Of a stretch of 64,000 nt of DNA, positions 22,866 to 35,284 are shown in pieces. Positions within the stretch are counted from its first letter, which is position 1. Each line of letters opens with the position of its first letter. Under the pieces are notes generated by a model, which saw only the letters and a list, made by a program, of their open reading frames with translations, had not been told where the DNA came from and searched no databases. Origin of the DNA: Neopestalotiopsis rosae (Eukaryota > Ascomycota > Sordariomycetes > Amphisphaeriales > Sporocadaceae). A program made the position numbers and the translations under genes. The DNA lies in contig JALGAS010000009.1 in assembly GCA_023078685.1 (NCBI GenBank), forward strand, positions 2,542,001 to 2,606,000, written 5' to 3'.

Positions 22866-23274
22866 ATCTGTGGGGAAATGTTGCGCTTTTATAAGCTGAT
22901 TAATGGAATTTTTGATACGAAGGTTGTTGCTATCAAATATCTCATATAATTGTAGCCATTACAAGTTCAGGTTCAGATTCGACATTGTACCAGCAGCCAT
23001 AATATAGTCAGGTAGGTACACGATCATATCAATCATCATTTTACATCTTGCGTATCTGACCGTGCCGTTTCTAGACATTGGCTGAGACAAGTGTTAAAAT
23101 TGAGCGTATTTTCTTGTTTCTACCTGTGTTACGAATCAGACTAAAATAAAAGGTTCGCCGCTGTGGCGTAGCCGAGAACCTTGGAGTTGAACATTCACGA
23201 AGCCCGCCGGAAAGTCCCGACGTGAGACAGAGAACTCTAGATCATATACGGGATGGCAAAATTCTCGGCTATAC

Positions 23275-23676
23275 ATGCTTCGACCGAAATGGCAAATGTC
23301 ATTGGCAGCCGTTGTAGCTGCAATCGGTGTGGCCTTGACTGGACCAATCCCAACAGTGGCTGGTTTGGGCTCCGTCGGTATCATTGCAAGTATGTATATT
23401 AGCGCGGCAACCGAAGTTTTCGTCTCATGGCAGAATACTACATTCCACATACCTCTAGTCATTTACACAGACTCTTTCGCGACCGCTTGGTGCAGTGCTT
23501 TGGGCAATTTTGCCGTACCAAGTGCGTTCGCCCTGTTGCAAAGCGCTGGCGCGGGCGGCCATGGCGCGACTATTGTGCGGCATTTGGTGGGGCTACTAGT
23601 GCTGTTATGGTGGCTGGAAGCAGACGTCTTTGTTAGGGACAGACTCAAAGAAATTGAGGAGAGGTGCCTGAGTTGA
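23275..23676 (+). CDS. Interferon-inducible IFI6/27-like small membrane protein
   Basis: Fungal IFI6-16 family pattern: AAIGVALTGPIPTVAGLGSV-GIIAS, then NFAVPSAFALLQSAGAGGHG, small-residue-rich hydrophobic helices ending in a charged tail. The best model splices 23275-23393 to 23496-23676 (102-nt GTATAT...TGCAG intron), which reconnects GIIAS-IALGNFAV as in the family; a GTATGT donor four bases earlier is out of phase. The intron is a multiple of three without stops, so retention adds 34 residues. Animal members sit in mitochondrial or ER membranes; the fungal role is unknown. A relic is at 27560-27850. Confidence 0.65.
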   Translation: MLRPKWQMSLAAVVAAIGVALTGPIPTVAGLGSVGIIASMYISAATEVFVSWQNTTFHIPLVIYTDSFATAWCSALGNFAVPSAFALLQSAGAGGHGATIVRHLVGLLVLLWWLEADVFVRDRLKEIEERCLS

Positions 23677-26035
23677 TCGAATTCACGCACAAATGCTCCT
23701 GCTGCCAATGTTTCGGTCTCTGGAAGGCATGATACATGGCAAAGAACTGTTAACTGGTATCACGATCTAGCCTATACGCTCATTCCGAATGACGATAAAT
23801 CTTATTGAGGTTACGCTTTGTTGTTTCGTGGCTGTGATGACACTATTTTCAAGCGGATGCCGTGGGGTTTATTGGCATTTAAGTACAGGTTGTTCTGTCA
23901 GTGTCAATCAAAATCAGGAAAACAAGACCGAACGTCCCCGACGATAACTTCCAAGATTTGCTTTTGCGCCCTCAGTCGCTTCAGTTGATAACGCATATTA
24001 GTGTTCCACAAAGATAACGTCCCGCGATTAGCCGTATCATCAAGGCAGACATCTGCGTGTTGCTGCCCATTCCCCTCCCTTCTTAACGATGCAGACATAG
24101 ACCAACATTGCCTAGTACATACGAAAAACTAGTTCATTCCAAGACCATTTGTCTCCATGTGGATGCCAATTTAGTGAGATACTTTGGACTTACACTTCTG
24201 AGTCGTGGAGGAACTGAACGTTTTGTTGCGAGACTTCGTCACACAAATATGATCTGCAGTGTTGATAGAGTACTCGTAAGCAAGGGCTTCACTATGGCGC
24301 CCCCCCCCCGCCCCCCCCCCCGGCGCTTCGTGTAGAATGTTTGTGGGACTATATAGATCATCACGTGTGAACAGTGATTAGTGATCTGCAGCAAATATTC
24401 CTGGTAGAGCAGAATATAAAATATTTGTATGCGTGTCCCTAATGACTGATCTTAACAGCCATGGGAGTGCTGGCTAAATTTGGAATTCATGCTACCTGAC
24501 CGAACGCAGTGTAGGCAAAGCCCGATAGTCTTGTCAAAGATGTCTAGACTTCGACTACGATCTCCAATGGAAGGGCAGCGCCATTAAAGCATATGAGGGT
24601 ACGGAATCAATGATGGTTTTGGAACGAGAACCAGTGTATCTTATGTGGCCCCCCGTTTGGGTCCTGTGCAGGACAGACACGAATACCCCCAAATTTCATC
24701 TGGACAATGATACGCGGACGAGGGTCGGCAGGAACCATTAACAGCAATAACAATCAAGTGGAAAATCGTAGCTCATCAATATTTGACACTTTGTCCTTGG
24801 TTCGTAGTGCGGCTTCGATTTGTGTCGCGAGATCCGCTGCGGCCTTGGAGCTATTCCTCGCTTTTCGCTAACTAGTCTAGCCGAATCTGTAGGCTTCCAA
24901 CCTAGCTTCCACAATGCCGAAGAAGGGTTCGCAGGCTATGAAAACCTTCTCATGTACTCGACTCGCCCGAAGGCTAATTGGCTGCCGCGATTAGTTTCGT
25001 GCCATACTTGAATACATGATGGAGAACCCGCAAAAGCATGTGGAGGCTTATGGCGCCGAGGGTGTTTTTAACGGCTCCGTCGCAGAAAGTTAGACCGCCT
25101 ATGGCAGCACATACATTCTGCATAGTCATAGCTGACCGTCCTGCCTATCGTCCTCATCCACATTCACGGCACGCACGAAACTAGTCCGTTTGGATCCTGC
25201 TCACACAATGACGAAGATAGGCTTCATGCCACACTGCTTTTTCGTGCTGAGACGCGGAATCCCCTACGGCTCAATCTAGCCAATAACAGCCGTCGATAGA
25301 AAGATCAGCATCAACCTTTTGGTTTCCAATTTGCATTTCTACGACTTACTTCCTCTATCTCTTGCATTCGTGCTCCCGTTAACCCAACCGTTCCAATCTC
25401 AGCGTGGCTACCCTTACCTCTACTCACCACGATTCCCAACTGGCTTGCGTTCATCATGATCGGACTAATCGCATTTTTGAGGCTTATCTATTCAATTACG
25501 AAGTCGCATAATGATGGTATCCTTCGCCGGGGGGCATCCAAGTGGGCAGATTTTCGGTTGGAGCAAGCAGAGTAAAAAAGAAACGCTGACTTTCATGATC
25601 GTCTAGGTTGGTGTGCATGGCTGAGCGGGGTTGTCAAATATTGATCGCTGTGACACCCGACTTCCGCGACAGGCCGGACGATAATGCTTCCCAGCACCAT
25701 TGCTTTACATGAATTTCCGTTCGCACAATAGCCATACTACAACAAGATACCATAGGCAGTATCGATCCCGAAGACTATTCACGGTCACGACTCATTACTT
25801 ACCCAACCTGCGGCGCAACCCGTTTAATTCCAGCAATCTTGACTCCACCATGATGGATGCTTAGTGGCTCACATTCCCACCGATTACAACGTGGACCATA
25901 TCTTGATGCGTAATTTGACTATGCGTAATTTGACTGAAATCAATCAGTACCGTTGGAATATATCAGAAAAAGTTACTAAGTAGCCTGTATTACATGTGCC
26001 ATGTTTCCGCTAGAACAGCTTTCCAACAATATTAA
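23677..26035. other. Gene-poor region
   Basis: No gene recognised. It contains a C-rich tract at 24301-24322 and a short direct repeat of ATGCGTAATTTGACT at about 25909-25938. Scattered codon-like stretches around 25300-25500 do not form a gene. Confidence 0.4.
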
Positions 26036-27040
26036 CTAGGCAAATCTCAATCTACTCATTACAACCGACCTCGAAAAGATTTCTCGAAGCAGGTGTCTTA
26101 GGACAACGTTATCATCTCGATGGTGGAACGGATTTCGAAACACCTTGTTTGTTTCTTTGGTGTAGATTCGCAGTTCTTCTATGTTGCGAAAAGTCTGAAC
26201 TTTTTCTTGGCTCTCACTCCGCCCCCACTCGATCAAATCTACAATGTTGACATGTGTCTTTCTGACGACCTATAGTATACGTTAGTATGATCTAACTGGA
26301 CTTGACCATACATGGGACTTACCTCTAGGCATCTATCGCATGTATTCGGGAGCGGATCTACGCCAATTGCGCGACAGAGTGCGTGCCATGCTGTCAAGTC
26401 ATCTTCTGAACCATACCACATACGTAGTTCGCCTTGGAGCGCATCCTGATATCGATCCCAGGCATCATTCGACTCATTATTTCTGTGGCGCCACCCTTTG
26501 TGTTCCCGTAATCTGGCGTATGAAGTGGCTGGTGGGAGAGATGGGTTGTAGTCGAACGTTGGAAAAGATCTGAAAAAGGCATCCAGGGGGTTTCTGTGAC
26601 TTTTTGATGCGTTCGAGAGTTTTGGCGATGCTGTTCTAGTGCTTGTTCAGTGTTGAAGGACCGATGACAAGTCTCACAAAAAAAAAGGCAGCTGCATGCA
26701 ATGGGGAGTCTTGCAAATGCTGTTGCAATGCATCTTCACTTTTGAAAAATCGATCGCAGTAGTCGCAGCCGTGGGGACGATTGTGTGCTGGAGAGTCTAG
26801 AAAATGCTGTTCTAAAGCTTCTTCGCTGCGAAAATTTCGATCACAGTCATGACAGCTGTACGAAGAGTTGTGTGCCGACGAATCTCGAAAGTGCCGCTGC
26901 AATGCATCTTCACTGCTGAAAGAACGATCACAGGCGTCACAATCATAGGAGGGGCGATGTGCTGGCGACCTTTGAAGATGCTGCTGTAGAGCCATACTAT
27001 TGATGAAATATCGATCGCAGGGATAGCAATGACAACTCAT
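26036..27040 (-). pseudogene. Fungal multi-C2H2 zinc-finger protein interrupted by two 1-nt homopolymer shifts
   Basis: From ATG 27040 (or 27160) four fingers of the type CDRSFSSEDALQRHFRDSSA-H are read in one frame. A fifth finger, CETCHRSFNTEQALEQH, is in the next frame immediately after a run of nine A (plus strand, ~26678-26686). The family's C-terminal region then follows in a third frame after a run of five C: PLDAFFRSFPTFDYNPS and LRMWYGSEDDLTAWHALCRA, with an intron 26322-26270 (GTAAGT, ACTAAC branch, TATAG) to VVRKTHVNIVDLIEWGR and the stop at 26036. Each break is one base short. Apart from them everything looks conserved, so this could be a recent pseudogene or assembly error. Confidence 0.75.
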
Positions 27041-27559
27041 TTTTAGGATTTCCACATAGATTTTACCATCGATGTTTCTAAGAGTGCTTGAAAAATAATT
27101 CTCAGAAGCAGCGAAGTCATTCTTGTAAATGATAAACCAATTCAAATTTAGTAAAGACATAGAGACAACTAATGCATCGAGTTTATTACGGCGGCTGTAG
27201 GAGGCTTTACCTGGCTCTCAGACTTTAGCGGTTTTGGAACATTTCGTCATTTGTTATGAACAGTTTGTGTTATCAAGCCTGAACCTTTTTTGATTACGGA
27301 ACAAGAAGACATCTGTTGCAGTACTTTACATAGAACGACACGTTCCTTTGACCGCCACCATATTATAAGGCGGCGGCGGAACGGAATAAGGTTTGACGCA
27401 AAGTAGGACTCAACCGGCGACTCCTCATCATGGTTAATCCACCCAGGTTCTTTACCCCCCGGTCAGTCTATATTTGCCAAACCCCCCCGGGGGCGAAATC
27501 GTTATATCGTGATCACTTCCAGAGACTCCTGGTATACCTCCGCGTTTAGCAAAGATCTC

Positions 27560-27850
27560 GCCTGTACTTCGGCCAAGATGGGGAAAGTCATTGGCTGGGT
27601 GTAAATCGGCCGCAGAGCTGCAATTGGTGTGGCTTTGACAGGGCCAGGCTTCACAGTGGTTGGTTTCAGCTTTGCTGGCATCATTGCAAGTATGTGTACT
27701 CCTGTAACAACCATGGTTTTGCCCTGATGGGAATTTCTCTCATAACTGTCCCTTCACAACGACCAGCAAATCTATTCCAGTGTCAATGCGGGGAAGTGCT
27801 TCGCCAAGGATCTATGCATGCCGCTGCGGAACTTAAGGAAGGAATCACCA
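27560..27850 (+). pseudogene. Relic of an IFI6-like gene
   Basis: Translates as RAAIGVALTGPGFTVVGFSF then AGIIAS, closely matching the gene at 23275, followed by the same position of a GTATGT donor. The upstream frame has a TAA and the second exon, after a TTCCAG acceptor near 27780, loses the LQSAGAGG helix by frameshift. Nucleotide identity with 23300-23400 is high. Confidence 0.7.
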
Positions 27851-28609
27851 ATGCATTTTCAATCGCCATGGATTGCTGATCATCAGAGAGAGGGAGATGA
27901 GGGAAGTCGTTTTCGATGCATTTGGCACGATCTGATAGTTAAGACTTTCATATCCTGCATGTATAATGACGAGGAGGCAGAAGCGCTTGAGAACTTCCTT
28001 GGTCTTACACACAATCACGCCGATATAGCTAGTGAATACAAAGCTCGTGAGATTCATCCGGCATTCACTCCAAAAGAGGAGATGCATGTCGCAAAATCCT
28101 GCGTTCAAACTATTATGAATTTCCAATCCAAACTCCTTATTGTATTCAACTGATTTCCTGACTGACGTCCTAACTTAAATCACGTCCAGTGATCTGCGAG
28201 ACTTAGCCAGAATCACGAATCCTTAGGTTTGTTCTAAATGCGTTCTACGGGAATCAGCGCACATTGATTTCAATAATTCTGCCACAATTAATACTATCAA
28301 TGATTATCTCGTCCTATTATCAGCGTCCTACATGAAACGTTAAAGCTGCTTTCTTCGCGACGATGGGAATAAACACTTTCCATAATTATCGCAATACAGA
28401 TTAGGCAACTCAGCACAAAATACTGACCCCGACCAAAGTAGCGTTCATGGGACCACTTCATTTAAGCTCGTAACTCGTCAGGTGAATGAGAGCTACCATG
28501 AAAAATATTTCTCGACTGCCTAGCATGAGATTAAACACTGTCCATTCTGGTATGGTCAGGTCTACCGACGCCTTCGACACGGAGTCATTTCTGCAAATCT
28601 TTTTTGGCT
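27851..28609. other. Intergenic region
   Basis: An unrecognised charged frame continues to 28153 without ATG support. No other gene seen. Confidence 0.35.
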
Positions 28610-29547
28610 CTACAGCCCCAATCCCCTAGTGACTGCCGTTTCATAATCAAGCGCCTCTATGATCAGCCCATGCACTCCAGACTTTGTTGCTTCTCTATCT
28701 TTCATCCTTCCATCCTGACGGGGCACCGACGACGAAGAGTTCGGCAGCGGAAATGTGACAAAATCGTCAAAATGATCCCAATCCATGAGAAACATGGGGC
28801 TCAAATTGTTCTCTCGGATGATTTTACAATCGCGCTTATGGCCTCGCTCATTCCAACCAACTGATTGACAAGACTAGAATCATTAGTAATGTATGAACAA
28901 TACTTATCGATTCTTAGGTCTTTACCTTATCACAATACCAAAACAATGAACATGTGCTACATTTCTGTAGGGATGTCTTCTTCTGGTCACAACCATGGCA
29001 GACCATCTCGTTAGGTTTTGCTGAGTGAGACTGAACCCGGTCACTCAATTGAAGCAATTCTGACAGGGGCGTAGAAATGATCTAGATCAAATTAGTTTCA
29101 TACGTTCTGCTTCTGTTCATGTTCTGATCAGACCTGGATCCCGCGTATCTCTTCTTGGCGGATTCCCTTCGTCAAATCCATGAAACCGTGTTGATTCGCG
29201 TACAAGACTGCAATAGTATGACCCAATTGCAACTGGGACGGGTTCAACTCAGATCCCCGTCCATCGGTATAGATAGCTATTGGCACCTCGGTGCCTACCT
29301 TGTCCTGAACCACGAATCTTACACGAATGAAAGTTTCGATTCCAATAATTTCTGCGAGAAAACACCAATGCTTTTGCGGCGTGTAGTAGTAGAATCCATT
29401 CACAGCATCGTAAAATGTCAAATCAATACCGTCATCTCGCGGAAGCTCGTGGAATGTTGGAAACGTTTCTTGGTTTCGGAAGTCTGCGCACAATTTCCCT
29501 GCGTCCTTCCCTTCGACTTTCGCGGTAGAGATCGTGTGTTCAGGCAT
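28610..29547 (-). CDS. MYND zinc-finger protein, three exons
   Basis: Exons 29547-29134, 29081-28926 and 28873-28610; both introns are 52 nt with CTAAT branch sites and CTAG acceptors, all in phase, giving 277 residues. The first exon carries the region that precedes MYND in this fungal family (LGHTIAVLYANQHGFMDLTK, GIRQEEI). Exon 2 to 3 encodes the finger: CHGCDQKKTSLQKCSTC, then LFWYCDKSCQSVGWNERGHK, then RDC, with all Cys/His ligands present. MYND fingers mediate protein-protein contacts. The first donor is GTCTGA, unusual; the competing GTATGA 30 bases downstream follows an in-frame stop. Appears intact. Confidence 0.75.
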
Positions 29548-31437
29548 TTTGAAAGCAGGTAGCACGACCGTTAGCCTGTTTACCTAAACAAATCAAAGAC
29601 CACTTGGCTAGTTTTCTTGAAGCGGAAAAGAAATTCTAAAAGATCGTCACAAACTAGGAATAACAAAGTAGTCAAATAATTAATAGAGAGGAAATTCGAT
29701 TCACTCTGCGGATCTTAGAAACAGATATGCATTATAATAAAAATGAGTGGCAAAGCTGGACCAACAAGCGAAGTCGAACGAGAGAATTTCCAAGCACAGT
29801 GTCGAACTTTTACTGGCACTAAGGTTCAGCAACAATTAACTGCCGTGGTTAAATGTTGCGCAACGGCTTCAAAAATCTCTTATTGGTTGAAAACAACGCA
29901 TTTAATCTATCAAACTAGTGTAAAGAAATTGTTTCTGGATAGATACGCGATATTAAGTGTATGGAAAGATCGTTCTCTCAAAATTACGTGCCAGCCGCCT
30001 GGTCCCATTTGCTTTATTTCACATATATTGAACCATTCCAGCCGCCCAGTCGTAAAGGGTTCGTAGTCTTTCCACTGCAATCTCACTTTTTTTTTTACTT
30101 TTTTTTATTTTTTATTTTTTTTGAACTCTGATGTGTCGCCTAACTGACTTGGGGAAAGTTAAGTTGTTTGATTTGGAGTCATGGTCAGAAGATTGATCCC
30201 GTGGTTTGAAATTGTGTTAATACCGTGCAATGATTCCGTATGCTGAGAAATGTCAAATAGAATTTGGCAACCATATGTCCCAGATTAATGATATCATGCC
30301 GTGACGTTTCGAGTGTGGCTAATGCATTTCACCACAATTCGCTGACGTACGAAGCACTTGGCCGTCAACTTTGAACACAGCAAAGCATAGTTATAGTACA
30401 GTACCTTGACTACCAAACTTTACACAACCGCGTCGCGCTGCACTCTCCTGCCGGCGTGGGCGATTTATGGCTGTTTGTTTTTGTCGGCCGATATGTAATG
30501 TTTTTTGCAGGGGGCTAGCTGCAGAGCTACACATTCATATTTGCTTCTTCCGCGGTAAGGGGAAGAACAGGCAAAAGCAATGGCCCAGGCTAGCGACGAG
30601 AATAAGATACGACACACCGCTAGTTTGTGGGCTAGTACCTTGCAAATGCAAGTGCCAACTTGGAGTGATTCTCCGAGACGTTGATCAGAGTCAATGGTGC
30701 TTGCTTTTTACAGGAAACATATTTTCAGAGGTCTTGCCTACAAGAAGGTCCTATGGGACATTAGCGGCAAGATTCGGGATTGTATCCCGTGCATTTTCGA
30801 AATATGTCATCTTCGACCGGTGTACGTTACCGTTGACACTGTAATGGTCCACAAGGATCTTATCTGTATAAGCGACTGTACAGTCACATACATGTTAAAT
30901 CATAGATTCTCGTTCTGTCTTCATATTTTGCTTCGTGATGCTTTAGTCGCAAGCAGCCTCTCCGCCATTGCTGTAAAACATGCTTCGAGAGTGTTGTGTA
31001 TGCATGTGTGATGTTCTTCTCGGGGGTATGATTCGTGCCCGCGCTTGGGCAGTCAACTCAGCATTCGCATGGTCAAGGCTTCGGATAACCTCTAAGGTTT
31101 CACAACTCGTAGAAATGGCCCCATCAATGGTATTAACAGGCGGATTCGTCAAGATTGCATACAGTAAGGCGACTCTGCAGGAATTATGACGTGGCCGGAG
31201 TGATAAGCCGCGTGCGGGGTTCGAGATACAGGCTGTCCCGCTCATAGCTCTTCTACTGGAGCTACATGAATTTAGGCCAGACTTTTGGAGAGAGTGCGTT
31301 CATTCTGTATAGTTCTATTTTTATAGTGCTTGAGAAAAGGATGTTTGAGATGTTTGAAAAGTTCAACAACGTCTAATTCACTCGAACAGATTTGTCCAGT
31401 TCATGGCGTCGTAATCTGTCGTTGGTAACTTTCCAAG
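29548..31437. other. Intergenic region
   Basis: A 107-codon ORF at 29743-30066 (+) starts with ATG but is featureless. A T-rich tract runs at 30089-30121. I see no gene with support between 30130 and 31437. Confidence 0.4.
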
Positions 31438-34400
31438 ATGCTGTCCTCAGCCGTCATCGATCTTACCACTTTCTTCTACCCAGTGGGAAACACTCCTGCT
31501 GTCTCGCTCACTCAAAGCCTACCTTTCAAAACGCCAGCTGAATTGCTACTCCTCGGTTGTGGAGACCTTCGTCACATACTCTTCACTATCCATAATGACC
31601 GTAGGTTCGTCTCTTTCCATGAAGCATAGTTCATTCTGATGTTGAGTGCATTCAGCCCGTCCTCTAGATATCACTTGCTGTGATATGCAACCTGGGATCA
31701 TTGGTATGTAATGATAGCCTTGTCCTATTGATTTACTTTCTAAAATGGCGACCAAGCGCGGAACATCGTTCTTTTGTCTTTGATAGTCGATGACATTGGT
31801 GGGATGTCGGATAAGTCTCACTGGGATATATTCTTCCACTACAAAATAAGCGAGCAATGTCTGGAACGGCTCCAAACACAAGCACGAAAGCTATACTCAC
31901 AGTCGGAAGACTTGACAGCATGGCAGAACAGCGAATATGGAAAGCTTATGAGATTTTGCGATTCGGTCTCTCTAGCTAAAGTGCGAGAGTTGTGGGACTT
32001 CTATGGGTCTACGAGAGACGAAGCGGAGCTCGCCAGTCTGGAAATCGCTCTCCGTACAGCCAGAGGTTTCAGAAGCACAGAACGCGTGAATTTGAACATC
32101 ACGGGTCTTCGATCTGCATCTCCTGCATTTCTTCAGGCGATTGAGGATCTTCCCGATCTACACAACCACTTCTGGGAGCATGGATCGACGGATACAGATC
32201 CTGTGATTCTGGCCAGGGCAAAGCATCTCAACCCTATGTTTGTCTTGACGAACGCTGATCATATACTCCATTATGGGACAGATCCACTCTTAGGTTTCCA
32301 TTTGGCCACTGCCTATGCTCCGGTGGTAGGCAATCCCATTCAAGATATGGGTACGTCGACGTCGTGGTCGCCAAAGCACAGCAACAAGAAATATGTAGTG
32401 GACACCGCGCGTGCCGAATTCACGGCATGGGCAAAATCGTTTCGGCGATATGTTGCATCAGATACTGCAATCTCAATGCGATTTTTCGTTGGCGACGCAT
32501 TGGCGTTCTGTGGACTATTATCGTGGCATCGACAGCACAGATCAGGAGTTATGAACACCAGCGATCCACGAAATCCAAGTTCGTGTTCATACCGCGATCG
32601 TTACAATTTCGAGCCCTTGCAGCTTGATGGTGTCGACTATGTCTCCGAAAGAAGTTCTGCTCCAGTTCAATTCGATGTGATTGACACCTCAAACCTTGTC
32701 GACCATCTCGGCAGTGTCAACCTTCTCACAGCAGCAGCTCCGCTATTGAAAGCCAACAACTCAGCCACCTTGTACACTGAGAAACTACTCAAGTCAGGAG
32801 GAAGCCGGAAACAACTGGTAAAGAGTCTTTTATGTGGCGATTTGCTCACTGTATCCATGCTGCTGGATCTGGTCCCTGCGGAATTCGTGACCAACACTTC
32901 GGTCACATCTTCTGAACACGAAGCTGTGATGTCTAAGGCGTTTGATCTATCAGGAGAGCCAAAAAGTGGAATTGGACAACAATTCAGCAGGCTTTCCTGG
33001 AAAAAGCCCATACGTCAGTCCGACACGTCCATGCCGCAAAAATGGAAAGAGAACAATGCGCAAATAACATTCGGCTCCACTCAACTCGCCAAGTTTCTCT
33101 ATTCCATATATTTGGAAATGTTTTCACCGGAAGATGTAGCATCGTTGCTGTCAAACCAACAAGCAAGAGATTCACATGTTTACTCAATGCTCAGTCATCA
33201 CCGCGGAAGCTTTGCAGCACTTCTGAGAATCGTTAAGACCAATGTTAACACCGACTGGGACGCACTCATGAACTGTGTGCTGGGACTCATTGAGAATAAC
33301 AGAAGTCACATTCTGTCAAGAAACTACATTCAGGAACTTTACCTGTGGCTTCACATTTTCGGGGTTCACTCGGTGAACGTGCTCACAATTCCCCCACTAT
33401 CATTTTCAAGAGGCGTCATTGAACACGGAAACCCAAAAGGCTTGAATCAATGGACAAACGTTCCTTCGATCATATGTGTTACTTTGAAGGTGCCTAGGGA
33501 GTGCCTCACGGTATTCACCAGCAGAGACCCCACCACTTCAGGCACACCATCTATTCATTGCTCTGTGGCAAGCCCTAGGAGTTCTGCCAATGCTTGGGAG
33601 AACAGTTTTGCAGCTGTACAATCAGGTTTTGGGACTCTGTCCACATCTGGTACCCGGTTCAGCAATTCGTTCCAGCTCGATATCTCGAGTGATGGCTCAG
33701 GGTGGAGAATGGGTTCATCCCCGTTGATGGTGTCCTTCTATGTCCCAACATGGATACTGCTCTTGGAGCCCTGCAAAGCTGCCATAGCATTGTGTCTGCA
33801 AAGCACACCTCAAAACGTGGTGGTATTTTCACCCAAGCTCGGCATCAACTTGGATATCTTCCGAACCACCATTGAAGATGAGAGTCACGTCTACCTTAGC
33901 AGGCATTTTCCTAATCTCACGGCGACACCTCTGATCATGAGATATACGGCCAGCAATCAAGATCGAGATGGTATACAGCTTGATATAAGAAAGACTCTAA
34001 GTGCTACTGTCGACACCGCGGCTGTTAGAGTTGCATCTGTAGTCAGTCGCATAGACCTAGTGCAAGCTGGACTCAGGGAAACGCTGAGGAGAGGCTGCCA
34101 AGTCCGGGTAATACCGATGCCGTCACTGTTCAATTATAGGATCTTTCTGACGGAACAGGGAATTGATTTCCTCTTGGATTTTCCATTTCCTGTGGTCCAG
34201 TCCAACGTGAAGACTAGAATCGCACGCAAATCTTCATACATCGAGCTTGTCGCAACCGTCGACACAGAGAATACAATGCATTGGTCTGCTATGCACCCTG
34301 CAGTTCAGATCGGTAACGGTAACGGTAACGGCAACGGCAACGGCGTCGTCTTGTGGAACTTGCCATATCTGCCCCTTGATAAGCTACCTATACTAGACAC

Positions 34401-35220
34401 AACGCAGCATCACCGATTGAGCTGGTTGACTACACACGTTTCTATGATGTTCTCAGCCCGGCAACGCTTCTTACGCGATAATCCTGATGCGCCGGCATCC
34501 CTTGCCGAGAGAACCAGAGTGGAGCTGAAAGACTCGATCTTTTCGCTCATTATGCACTACACCGGGCTCCAGGGCCAGCAAACCCGGATTTTTGGCGTTA
34601 ACTGTCGCGAGCAAGGTGGTATCAACATTCTGCTCTTTATTTCTGGTGTTCGAATGGACCTCTCCAATCGCACATTGATTCTTGACAGTGCAGTGCTGCC
34701 GCTTTACAATGCCTTGATGCCGCAGATCACTTCTTTCTTGCAAGACTTGACGGAGAGCAAGAAGTTGTGTCAGATCTCCGCTACACCAGCCGAATTGCAC
34801 CTTTGGAAGATACTTCTACCCTTATGGATTGAAAGATGCCGAACTTGGTCGCACACGACCGATTGCGAAGCCGCTGTCCGTAGCGCGAAGTCATCAATTT
34901 CGTTGGAGAAAGGGAAGAAGTTCTTATGTTCCTGTGGAGAGGGCGCTTTGGCACTTGAATACGGCGAAGGCATACAGAAGTGGGAGCGTGTCGCGAAATT
35001 TGCGGTACGTGCGGCTATCTCTCCTTCGTTTTCGTCAACGTTGGTGGAGGATATGTATACAGGAGCCGACCAGGACAGATGCAATTCATGCGGGAAGGAT
35101 GAATCTATGTCCGGGGTCAGCCTACTACGTTGTGCACGATGTCGAAAAGCCAGGTACTGTGGCATAGAATGCCAGCGTGCTGACTGGAAACCCCATAAAG
35201 CAATCTGTAAAAAAGCTTGA
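31438..35220 (+). CDS. DUF4470 plus C-terminal MYND-finger protein
   Basis: Exons 31438-31600, 31656-31703 and 31757-35220 join in phase to 1224 residues. The N-terminus (DLTTFFYPVGNTPAVSLTQS, LLLGCGDLRHILFTIH, ITCCDMQPGIIARNIVLLSL, IVDD) is the DUF4470 pattern, which resembles a degenerate methyltransferase-like nucleotide site (LLLGCGDxR). The long middle includes FDVIDTSNLVDHLGSVNLL. The last ~46 residues are a complete MYND finger (CNSCGKDE, LLRCARCRKARYCGIECQRA, DWKPHKAIC). A GN repeat (residues about 850-858) derives from an AACGGT/C hexamer. Members of this family are common and paralogous in fungi; molecular function unknown. Confidence 0.85.
34311..34345. repeat. Hexanucleotide AACGGT/C microsatellite in the MYND gene
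   Basis: Five to six units of AACGGY encode an Asn-Gly run in frame, so length changes keep the frame. Confidence 0.8.
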
Positions 35221-35284
35221 TTGAAGTCTTGTGACTGGAAGCAGAGTTTTGGTAGAAACGGTTTACGCTTATTAGAGACCTAGT

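Noticed and set aside
24301..24322. C-rich run as a possible telomere-like or i-motif element
   Set aside because: No periodic telomere unit (CCCTAA) and only ~20 bases; probably a simple homopolymer.
29743..30066. 107-codon plus-strand ORF with ATG
   Set aside because: No family, no promoter-like signal and a composition close to random; mentioned only as intergenic content.
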